A DNA stretch of 60,000 nucleotides from Nematostella vectensis (Eukaryota > Cnidaria > Anthozoa > Actiniaria > Edwardsiidae), in assembly GCF_932526225.1 (NCBI RefSeq), contig NC_064047.1, positions 1,552,001 to 1,612,000 on the forward strand. The letters run 5' to 3'. The notes below the pieces were generated by a model that had not been told where the DNA came from, ran no database searches, and saw only the letters and a list, made by a program, of their open reading frames with translations. The first letter of the stretch is position 1, and every line of letters begins with the position of its first letter. Positions 33,201 through 45,200 of the stretch are shown in pieces. Both the position numbers and the translations under genes were made by a program.

Positions 33201-36200
33201 AGCTAACTGATGTTTTTTGTTTTCTAGGTCTGTCTCTTGGAGACTTCAGCAAAGTCCTGACGTATTTTGACGGCGAGATAACGTTGCGTTACGCAAGCTC
33301 CCAGTGCTCGGTGCTCATCATATTCGAGTGTGACGCGTCCAAACGAGGCTCTGGTGAGTGTCACGCAATACACGATTACATTACAATAGTTCTACACGAT
33401 TTGCAAATCTATGCACCGTCACCCGAGACTGTCAGTGCGTTTTGTCTCATAACTCAAAATGTCACGTTTTGAAAATAATGTCACATATAACACAAAATGT
33501 CATATTTCGTCATATGTGTCATTCTCATTGGATAACTGGACGGGTGTCTGTATACAGCTATTTCAAGAAACGTTGTCAAAGAGCGCTCTGCCGCACGCGC
33601 CCATACCGCGAGGTAGCCGGGTATGAGTGTATACCTGTGCCCTTATAAGTTGTAAAGATAACTAACCAGCTTTCATAAGTCGATGGATTTGTAGTTTGGG
33701 CGAATTTGCAGTTGGTTTTCTGGAGAGGTTTGAACTCCAGAAAAGCATATGGCGTTATAACTTCTTATATTTTCTTGCTTTTCTTTTATTCCAAGTGAGA
33801 AATAGTATGCACTATTTTTATTCTATATAATAACAATCCTTAAAAAAGGAAGTAAGTAGCTTTTGATAAACTTGTAATGAAATACGTGACATAACGTAAA
33901 GACAAATTCTCTGGAGTCTATTTACAAAAAGCACTAGAAACATATATATTTTGATTCAAGTTTAAGGTCTAGAAAAATGTTCTCAAAAGCACTTGACTGA
34001 TCCTTTCAAAGAACCGAGTTTTAGCTTTTGAATTACCTAAAATCTAGAACTAGTGTGTTGTCAATAAGATGTATTCTCTAGGCCTAGCATGGAAAGGTAT
34101 AGTCGTGTACAAACTCGCGTTCCATTTTTCATTTTCGATTTTTATCATATTATTTACATAGCTTAGATACCACTATTTGACCAATATCGTGCAAGTAACT
34201 CACACCACTTCATTGTCCACTATTTCAGTAGCTCTTTGAGTCTATGACATAACACATAAAACGGCACAATGTCATTGTTAAATATACGTCCTGATCTCGA
34301 AAATTCACCACTCAATCCTCCTTCAGGGTTCTCGCATTTGTTTTTCTTATCGTTCCATTATCCTTATATAGCTCTGCTACTTGATGTTCCTTTCCCGGTG
34401 CATCATTCATTGCTTCCCCTCGCTTGGCCTCATTTTGCTTTTCGCTCGTTCAAATTTCTCTCTACTTCCTCTATCGTACGCTTCGGTTCTGCTGGCGTCG
34501 TCTTAATGCGATGACCCTGGCCATCTTCATAGATGAGCTCAGTGTTATCACTCGGTCCTTGTCTTTATTGTCTTCGTGTCGCGTCCTTTTTCTTCTCTCC
34601 TTGTCTTCGTTCCGTGCTCCTTTCTCCTTGTCGTGTCGCTTGTCACCCTGTGACTTAGATTTCTGGTATTTTCCCCGCTCTTTCACTCTTACTCTTTCAC
34701 TTTTTCCCTTCCTGGTCCTATTCCGCCCGCACTGGTCTCGTTTATCGTTGCTATCTTTGTCTGTTCGCCTTTTTATAATACCATTACCCATTCTGTAGAA
34801 CTGAAAGCTCGAAACATTCTTCAGCATTTTCTACTGAAATACAAGAAATTACCCTGCTAGCAATTACATTAATCAGGACAAGCACAATTAAGGTTAATGA
34901 AGGTGTCCTTTCCACGAAAAATCGGTGTGATTGTTTTTAAAGCCTCTCTTTGCGACAGGAATCTCGATCTAATTCCAATGATCATATCTCGTCGGTAAAT
35001 TAAAAATAAAAGTAAAAAAAACTTTTTGAGCCTTTACACCACCTTTATTGCTAACAAAATTTATGTTTTTTAAAGAAACATTTTTACTATTAGTATCGTA
35101 TTTTTCATTATATTGCCAGGTCGGTGCTATTTCTGTTTCCCATGTTCCAAAAATAATAACGGCCCAGCCTCAAATAGAAATGAGGCGCTCTTATAAAAAC
35201 ACATGTTAATTAATTGTTTTATTTTTAAGTACCTTTATATACGTCATTTAGAAAATGAAAAAGAAGCAAAGAGGTTGTTATGCTTGCTATATTGCTTGAA
35301 TATAAGTTTACTAGAAATCACTTTTGGAAAGCAAGTGAACAAATCGCTTCAGCAACTTGTAATTCGTCGGGCTGGGTATTTTTTTTTTATTAATTTTTTT
35401 TATTATTTTTTTTTTATTAATGTCGAATTGCACGCAATGGATGCGATCTATTCCATGTTAATTAGAGTAATAAAACTGACAAACAACTTAATTACTGTAC
35501 TCCAATTAGAATGATATTTTTTGTGAGCGAATTGATCACAAAAACTCTATAAAAATGAATTGATTTTTTTGCGATACAAAACTTGTATACCATAGAGATA
35601 AGAAAACAAGACAACTCATAATTCACGTCGGTTTTTTTCCTGTTTTACTTAGCTTTATGTTATTAGTTCCAGGAAATAATCAAAATTATTAAATCTTCAA
35701 CAATTAATGAGACAAGCCTTCCATGAGCTATCCAATCATAACAATATCCTGGAATCAAACGCATGCGGCGTGTGTCAAATCACGCGGTCTGTGAGCAACT
35801 CTCTGGTAGCTTTAGAAATATTAGTTCACTAACAGAAAACGCAATGATAATAAAGATAATATTAATAATATGATAATATGATAAAACGATGATGCAAAAT
35901 ATGCCTCCTACGTCGCTTCTAAAACTGCTCAAATTATGAGCAATAATTCCAGTCCATCGGTTCTTCAGTTTATTTAGTTTAATATTTAATGCCCTACACA
36001 ATTCCTATGAACAGGCATTAAAAATACGGTTCTTCACTTTATGTAGTTCAGTATATAGGCTCCCTTTATTCCCTACTGTGTAAGTGGTTGCTCTTCTTGG
36101 TCATTTGTTTGGAATTGAGAAAGTGAGATAGGCGGCACTTTGTCTAAAAAAAATTTGATAAGGGCGCTGGGTCTAGGAAAATGTTGAAGAAGTCGGCTTG

Positions 36201-39200
36201 TCCAAAAAAAATATTAAAGGGGGCACTGTGTTCAGAAGAAATGACGATGGGGTGTGGAGACTTCATCCTTCATGTACACAAAATTACGACCCGAATATCG
36301 CTGTTTTCATTTGTTACATTTGTTGTAATCCATAACAGGAGAAAGTGATCAACGAAACACAAACAAACACAGAAGCGAGTTTTGTTACATTTTCTTAGTA
36401 GAAATGCCCTTTTAACCATAAACCTTACGTTAGGTAACGGACCAGTGTTTGAGAGCAAGGCCGACAAGTGCAACTACACACTCCGCTGGGCGACCGACCT
36501 GGCGTGCCGTCCAATGACACATGTTCAGTGCAGCGTACGCAAGGAGCTGGCCAGTGGTGACGAGCAGTACGACTTTGCCCCACTTGCAAAAAGCGACACA
36601 AACTGGAAGGTATGGACGATGGTACAAGTGGACTATACTAATGATTGTGGCAGAGGGATGGGGGTAGTGGTGTTGGGGTTGTTTGGGTGGGGCTGATGTA
36701 GTGTTGTTCAAGGGTACTGGGTGATGGTGTCGTGAGGGGTATGGTAGTTGTTTTGAGGTAGAAGAAATGGGGTGGTGTTGCTGGGGTGGTGTGGGGTGGT
36801 TGGGGCTGGAGTTGTGGTGTTCAGGGGAACTGTGTAATGGTGCTGAGTTGGGTGGGATGGGGTAGTTGTTCTGATGTAGATGGGATGGAGTGGTGCTGTA
36901 GGGTTGGAGGGGCTGGGTGATGAACCTGAGTTGCGAGAGGTGATGTATTTATGATGAGGTAGAAGAAATGGGGTTGTGGTGCTGCGGCAGAAGGGGTGGT
37001 TGGTGTGGGGTGTGGTTGGTGTTGCTTTGGTGGTGTGGGGTGGCAGGTGAGGGGGTGTGTGATGGTGTTGAGTTGGGTAGGGTTAGGTAGATGTGCTGAG
37101 ATAGAAGTGATGGGGTCGTGGTGCTGGCTGAGGGGTGAGGGCAGGTTGGGTATTTTAACATGCATCTGATCGATAAAAGCTTAAAGAAGAGGATATGGAA
37201 TGTTTAAAAGAATTGGTGTATGATTAGGTCAATAGATGATAGATGATTATGGCGGTATTTCGATGATATTGATATTATTAATAAGAAAGTTGTCATGATC
37301 GTGATGTCAGTGATGATGAAAATTATGATAATTTTGACGATAACCATGGTCAAGATGCTGTAATATTGAAGATGATGTCGATGATGATGATGATGATGGT
37401 AATTATTGTTGTTATTTTGCAGGCAATCAGCTCTGACTCAAACGTCTACTACATCAACATGTGTCGATCGTTGGTTCATCGTAACGAAACTTCTGGTTGC
37501 AGCCCAACAGCAGGAGTCTGTAAATATGACCCTTCCAAGAAAAAGTAAGTTAATGGGGTCTTAACCTGGCAGACCCATAACTGGACTGTTCTGTGAAATT
37601 TCAGTAGCAATAGTCTATATGTGGGCTCTGATAGTTTTTCCTTGACGAATACACGGAGTTCGCATATCACGGCCGCCATCTTGGATTATGCCGCGCGCAT
37701 TTTTTCTTCCCCTCCCCTCCCCCAGCGCAGCGCATTATCCAAGATGGCGGCCGTGATATGCGAACTATGTGTTTTCGTAGTTTTAGTGCCGGAAAAACTA
37801 TCAAAGCCTACAGGTAGGCTACAGTAGCAACTAATAGGATTTTTTTCATTTTTTTTCTTTTATTAATATTGCAATTATATTTTAGGTTGAATAAGGTCAT
37901 TATTATTACCTCTTACAACAAACTACCTGGGCTTTGCGATTTGTATGGTCGGTCTCGAAAATGTTAATTGCTTCATAATAACATTATCTATTTCAAATTA
38001 ATGTATCAGGTATATGAATCTCGGGAGTTTAGCAAAGGGACCCCAACTCGTGAACTCCAATATTTTCTTGCTTTACGAAGGCGGCGACGCATGCGCGAAC
38101 GGTAAAGTCGCTTCTACGAGAATCCTAATGGAGTGTGGGGGCTCAGAAGAGGTATGGTCCTTTATGAAAATGTTCTCTATGGTAACATTTTTTGTTTGAT
38201 TCTTTCTCAGTTCCTCAGCCCTCAGTTGTATTCCTAGAATTATGTGCATACATCGGCTAGTTTCATTACTCTCATTACTAGAAAGCAGGTTAGCTCTAAC
38301 CCAGGGATAAATATCTTGACATTTGATTAGATAAAACTAGCATTTATCCCTGAGTCAGCGTGAGCCTGCTTTCTGGGAATCCGGTCCCGTTGGCTATTCG
38401 GTGATCATTTGGTTAGATTCAGTCAGCCTTTCTTATATTTTTCATTTACGGATAAACACTACGAAATAATATGTAACCTAATTTATAAGTAACCAATAAA
38501 ATTATCCAATAAGTCGTGTTCGTTAAACAGACTATAAATATGGTACGGTACAAATCCGGATCCAGAGTCCTTACTGTTTACCACAGGCAGCCCCTCAGTT
38601 TAAAATCCCTACCGTTTACCACAGGCAGCCCCTCAGTTCGTTAGCAAGGATGAGCAGGACTCTTGCCGCTACGAGTTCCTATGGAATACCAAGTACGCAT
38701 GCGCTATCAATGATGTCAATCAAACTGTGACGAACGACTGCAAGGCCACCAACCCCGTGACCAACTACCAGTTCGATATCAACAACTTGCGTGACAAGAA
38801 ATCCGATTATAACGTGACAACTCTGACTGGTTACTACTTTCTGATCAACGTCTGCGGGACTCTGAATTCCAAAAATGGTAAGGTGTCACACAATATGATA
38901 ATAGTCACGCAATAGTAGCAGGACTGCGGCTAAGGGTTTTAACGTGACAGATTTGACTGGGCACTTGTTTCTGATCAAAGATTGAAAAGCTCTAAAAGAA
39001 TGTCACATCTTTCTGTTGCACGCTTTTACGCTACATTGTATATTCCACAGTAACCTGCTCAACCAGTTGCGTGAAAGCCGAAAAAGCCGAGCTTAAATGC
39101 GCAAAAAAAAACACAATAGCGATAGCGAGCAGAATTCAATCTCCCTATTTTTGGTTGAGCGCTACTTTCGATAGAACGGCTTTTCTGGGGCGCTTTTGGA

Positions 39201-42200
39201 GAGCCTGTTTCGCATGCTAATTCCATAGTTACTATGCCACGCGCGCTATCGTGGCCACCAATACAAAGTGTTACAATGCCACGCGCGCTATCGTGGTCAC
39301 CAATACAAAGTGTTACAATGCGACGCGCGCTATCGTGGCCACCAATACAAAGTGTTATAATGCCACGCGCGCTATCGTGGCCACCAATACAAAGTGTTAC
39401 AATGCCACGCGCGCTATCGTGGTCACCAATACAAAGTGTTACAATGCCACGCGCGCTATCGTGGTCACTACAGTTTTTCGAAGTCAAGTTTTGTGAGTTA
39501 AGCTCAAGATAGGGCGGGAATCTGACATCAACGTCACTAGCCAACCAGGGAGGCGAAGGAATGCTTCTCAGTGCACTCAGGTAGTACTAAGGAACCAAAC
39601 TAGCTATGGGTTCGTGTCAATCAACACTGCGATTATCGCATTGTGGTTAGCTTTTGTAAACAAGCTATTGGCTAGTGTCAATCAAGGCTGCGATTCCCGC
39701 ATTGTGATTAGCTTCTGTAAACTAGCTATGAGGTCGTGTCAATCAAGGCTGCGATTCTCGCATTCTGATTGGCTAATGTAAACTAGCTATGAGGTCGTGT
39801 CAATCAAGGCTGCGATTCTCGCATTCTGATTGGCTAATGTAAACTAGCTATGGGCTCGTGTCAATCAAGGCTGCGATTCTCGCATTCTGATTGGCTTCTG
39901 TAAACTAGCTATGAGGTCGTGTCAATCAAGGCTGCGATTCTTGCATTCTGATTGGCTTTTGTAAACTTATGGTATTGGTGGCCGTGGTAATGCTCATCGC
40001 ACCATTAATAGGATTCCGTGTTTGCATCCTGTTGTGTCTCATAAGGTAAACCAGACCGAGCCAAGCAAACATGACCGAAGTTATAAAAGGCCAATCACGC
40101 CGCCATTTTATGCCCCCGCAAAATGCCAAGTCACATAAAGCACCCATTTCCATCGGCTCAAGCGAGTAACCCTGATATTTTTCAAATATCAATAACGTAT
40201 CAGACTTTATCCTTAGATTGTTATTTTGAAACTTCCTTGCGAGGAAACCGTTGTATTTTCAGTTATACAATAACAAAGGATTGGTTGTTCGACATTCTTA
40301 AAATTGCACTGTAAAGTTTCACCTCGAGCTTTTCCAAACATGCAATCTGTGCCTCCTAGAGAAATACCTGGACATTTCAACTCTAAACAAAAGATTTTCC
40401 TATTTCCAGATTGTGGCGACAAATCCTCCTCTTGCCAGCTTCTTTCTTCAGACCCGAAGTTCCACTTCAACGCAGGCAACACAAACAGCCAAATAAGATT
40501 CGCCGATAGCGTACTCACCCTCTCCCTGACGGGAGGAGATTTGTGCCATCACTCAAACACCTACAGGCAGACCATAATATCCTTCACTTGCAAAGACACC
40601 GCTGACGATTTTGTGGGCGCACCCGTGTTTGTGGCGGAGTCAGATCAGTGCGAGTACTATTTTGCGTGGGAGACGAGTTATGCATGCGAAAGAAAGGTAT
40701 TTATTAAGATTCCAAGACTTTACATGGTCTTCGTACTGTAGTTTTCAACATTCTGCGAACTCTCGTCAAAAAATTATCACTGCAAAAGCGATCTCGTCAT
40801 TCAAACTCATTAAATTACATTTTTTGTTTTTTTATTGGTCACGCCCAGTGGAGAGAAGTGGCGTGATTGAGAACCATTTCAGTGCCGGTATTTTAAAATG
40901 CTTCAAGGATTTTGAATGACGGTAACCAAAATGCTATTTAGCTGTGCGCGATCGTCGGCGGCAATTCACAAATTTTTAAAACCGCAGTAAACGCTTTTTT
41001 TAACAATAAATGACAATTTTAGCAGTAAACGACATGTTTAAGAGACAATGATACGTGGTTCTTAGACTAGGATGGATAACATGCGGATCGATAACTTTCC
41101 CGTGGCCCACGCGATGTAGTGTGACTCATCCCCTTTAAATGGTTCACTGTGTCTGTCTTTCACTCCAGACTGAGTGCTCCCCTGTACAATACAACACGGA
41201 TACCCAGACGAACACCAAGTACAGTCTGAGGCAGCTGGCCAAGGATAAGTCGAACTGGGTGGTGAGTTGGCCTGAAACAGCGTCTGTAGCCTGCGGGCCG
41301 CCTCTCCTGTGTGTTTTCGTTGTTCAGGATCCCTGTGGCGCAAACAATCGAGAGCAGGGGATGGGGGAAGGGAGGAGAGAAGAAAGGATAGCCGGCAAGA
41401 AAGACCGGTCTCGAGTCATGCCCAGGCCCCCGACAGGGATGGAGACTTGGGACAAGTTGCTTTGACAAAAAAAACAAAAAAAAACAAACAGACTCAGAAA
41501 AACATAAAACGACAGTCGTGCGCCATCTTTCTTCCTCTCCCCCTCCCCCTCCCCTTCGCTCGCTTTTTTGCTCGCCACAGGATTCCTGTAAGCCAAAAAC
41601 AGAAATTTCAGGAATAACCCACTGAAGAGCCTCTTTCAGCCCCTAATTTGTCATCCTAGCGAAAAACCAAATATAAAAAAAGCATCCATTTGCATCTGCT
41701 AATAGAAAGAAGTATGAAAATGTTTTTTGATGGCCATTTTGAGATTTTATCAATTGATTTGTGTTTTGATGTTGGATGAAAACAATAACAAAGGTGGGGC
41801 TGAACAGGGGCCAGGGGACGAACCCTAGTCAGTCACGCCTTTGTTAAGGTTTTCATTCAATATCAAAAGAGAAACCATGCAAAAAATTCTTTTTTATGTT
41901 TTTCTTTAAGTTTTACGCTAAATTTGTCTTCAAAAAATTAAAAAGCTTTCCCATACCTGCTAATGGAAAAGTATGCTATCTTTTTTTAGGATGACAAATG
42001 GGTGGTCAACTCTTTGATTTTATCCTGTCTATATGTTGCGTCTAGCGGTGGTCCTCGATCAATTTATTATATCAATGTCCGCCGTCCCCTTGTTCTTATG
42101 GGTGGGGTTAACTGTTCTTGTTTGGCCCTCGTCTGTAGGTTGTGCCTAGCGGTGGTACTAAATCAAGTTATTTCATAAATGTCTGCCGTCCACTTGTTCC

Positions 42201-45200
42201 TATGGCTGGGGTTAACTGTCCGGCTGGTGCAGCAGCGTGCGAGAAAACCGACAAAAACGCCTATGTAAGTATAAGAGTATACAACCGACAAAAACGCCTA
42301 TGTAAATATAAGAGTATACAACTGACAAAAACGCCTGTGTAAGTATAAGAGTATACGACTTACAAAAACGCGTATGTAAGTATAAGAGTATACAACCGAC
42401 AAAAACGCCTATGTAAGTATAAGAGTATACAACCGACAAAAACGCCTATGTAAGTATAAGAGTATACAACCGACAAAAACGCCTATGTAAGTATAAGAGT
42501 ATACGACTTACAAAAACGCGTATGTAAGTATAAGAGTATACAACCGACAAAAACGCCTATGTAAGTATAAGAGTATACAACCGACAAAAACGCCTATGTA
42601 AGTATAAGAGTATACAACCGACAAAAACGCCTATGTAAGTATAAGAGTATACGACTTACAGAAACGCGTATGTAAGTATAAGAGTATACAACCGACAAAA
42701 ACGCCTATGTAAGTATAAGAGTATACAACCGACAAAAACGGCTATGTAAGTATAAGAGTATACAATCGACAAAAACGCCTATGTAAGTATAAGAGTATAC
42801 GACTTACAAAAACGCGTATGTAAGTATAAGAGTATACAACCGACAAAAACGCCTATGTAAGTATAAGAGTATACAACCGACAAAAACGCCTATTTAAGTA
42901 TAAGAGTATACAACCGACAAAAACGCCTATGTAAGTATAAGAGTATACGACTTACAAAAACGCGTATGTAAGTATAAGAGTATACAACCGACAAAAACGA
43001 CTATGTAAGTATAAGAGTATACAACCGACAAAAACGCCTATGTAAGTATAAGAGTATACAACCGACAAAAACGCCTATGTAAGTATAAGAGTATACAACC
43101 AACAAAAACGCGTATGTAAGTATAAGAGTATACAACCAACAAAAACGCCTATGTAAGTATAAGAGTATACAACCGACAAAAACGCCTTATTGAAGTATAA
43201 GAGTATACAACCTACAAAAACGCCTATGTAAGTATAAGAGTATACGACTTACAAAAACGCGTATGTAAGTATAAGAGTATACAACCGACAAAAACGCCTA
43301 TGTAAGTATAAGAGTATACAACCGACAAAAACGCCTATGTAAGTATAAGAGTATACAACCGACAAAAACGCCTATGTAAGTATAAGAGTATACAACCGAC
43401 AGAAACGCCTATGTAAGTATAAGAGTATACGACTTACAAAAACGCCTATGTAAGTATAAGAGTATACAACCGACAAAAACGCCTATGTAAGTATAAGAGT
43501 ATACAACCGACAAAAACGCCTATGTAAGTATAAGAGTATACAACCGACAAAAACGCCTATGTAAGTATAAGAGTATACAACCGACAAAAACGCCTATGTA
43601 AGTATAAGAGTATACAACCGACAAAAACGCCTATGTAAGTATAAGAGTATACGACTTACAAAAACGCGTATGTAAGTATAAGAGTATACAACCGACAAAA
43701 ACGCCTATGTAAGTATAAGAGTATACAACCGACAAAAACGCCTATGTAAGTATAAGAGTATACGACTTACAAAAACGCCTATGTAAGTATAAGAGTATAC
43801 GACTTACAAAAACGCCTATGTAAGTATAAGAGTATACAACCGACAAAAACGCCTATGTAAGTATAAGAGTATACAACCGACAAAAACGCCTATGTAAGTA
43901 TAAGAGTATACAACCGACAAAAACGCCTATGTAAGTATAAGAGTATACAACCGACAAAAACGCCTATGTAAGTATAAGAGTATACAACCAACAAAAACGC
44001 GTATGTAAGTATAAGAGTATACAACCAACAAAAACGCCTATGTAAGTATAAGAGTATACAACCGACAAAAACGCCTTATTGAAGTATAAGAGTATACAAC
44101 CGACAAAAACGCCTATGTAAGTATAAGAGTATACAACCGACAAAAACGCCTATGTAAGTATAAGAGTATACAACCGACAAAAACGCCTATGTAAGTATAA
44201 GAGTATACGACTTACAAAAACGCCTATGTAAGTATAAGAGTATACAACCGACAAAAACGCCTATGTAAGTATAAGAGTATACAACCGACAAAAACGCCTA
44301 TGTAAGTATAAGAGTATACAACCGACAAAAACGCCTATGTAAGTATAAGAGTATACAACCGACAAAAACGCCTATGTAAGTATAAGAGTATACAACCGAC
44401 AAAAACGCCTATGTAAGTATAAGAGTATACGACTTACAAAAACGCCTATGTAAGTATAAGAGTATACAACCGACAAAAACGCCTATGTAAGTATAAGAGT
44501 ATACAACCGACAAAAACGCCTATGTAAGTATAAGAGTATACAACCGACAAAAACGCCTATGTAAGTATAAGAGTATACAACCGACAAAAACGCCTATGTA
44601 AGTATAAGAGTATACAACCGACAAAAACGAATTTTGAATTTGTGACAAAATTTTATAACCTTTGTGACCAAATTCCATTACATTAGTGACCAAATTTTGT
44701 TACATTAGTGAACAAATGTTATTTTATTTGTGACCGAATTATATAACATTTGTTTTCAAATTTAATAACATTTGTTTTCAAATTTAATAATATTTGTCAC
44801 CAAATTGTCTTTTTTCGTAGCGATACGCATTAATTGCTTTTACCTTTCTTTTCCCATATTGTAGAGTCTCGGTCGCCCTACTGGTTCACCGACAATAGAC
44901 GAGAATGGTAAAATCACCATTTTGTACAAGCACGGAGACGGCACCAGGACCTCTCTAATAACACTGACATGTGCTGCTGGGAGCCTGGTAAGAGCAAAGC
45001 ACTCACCCCTTGTTTTCTAACCACTTACAATAAGACCTGTGCTCCTCTCCCATAATCACTGCAAACTTGACCTCTATTTAGCGACCATCTCGGGTCAAGT
45101 CCAGAGATCTAGTATCTTCCGAAGAGGAGCTCATTTGACCTTTAAAATGTTTGAAAAAAGGAATGATGGATAAGCTTTAGGACTCTGAAGCCAAAAAGGG

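Noticed and set aside
34471-34827. Highly charged 118-residue minus-strand frame in intron 17
   Set aside because: Driven by CT-rich composition; no defined start, domain or splice context. A decayed antisense gene cannot be fully excluded.
39059-39544. 161-residue minus-strand frame with repeated GDHDSARGIVTLC-type units
   Set aside because: Translation of the 42-bp minisatellite.
42250-44631. CRISPR-like array of short regular repeats
   Set aside because: Units are contiguous 37-bp copies without unique spacers, lie inside an intron of an animal gene, and no cas gene exists here. The same applies to the 31-, 46-, 48- and 55-bp arrays.
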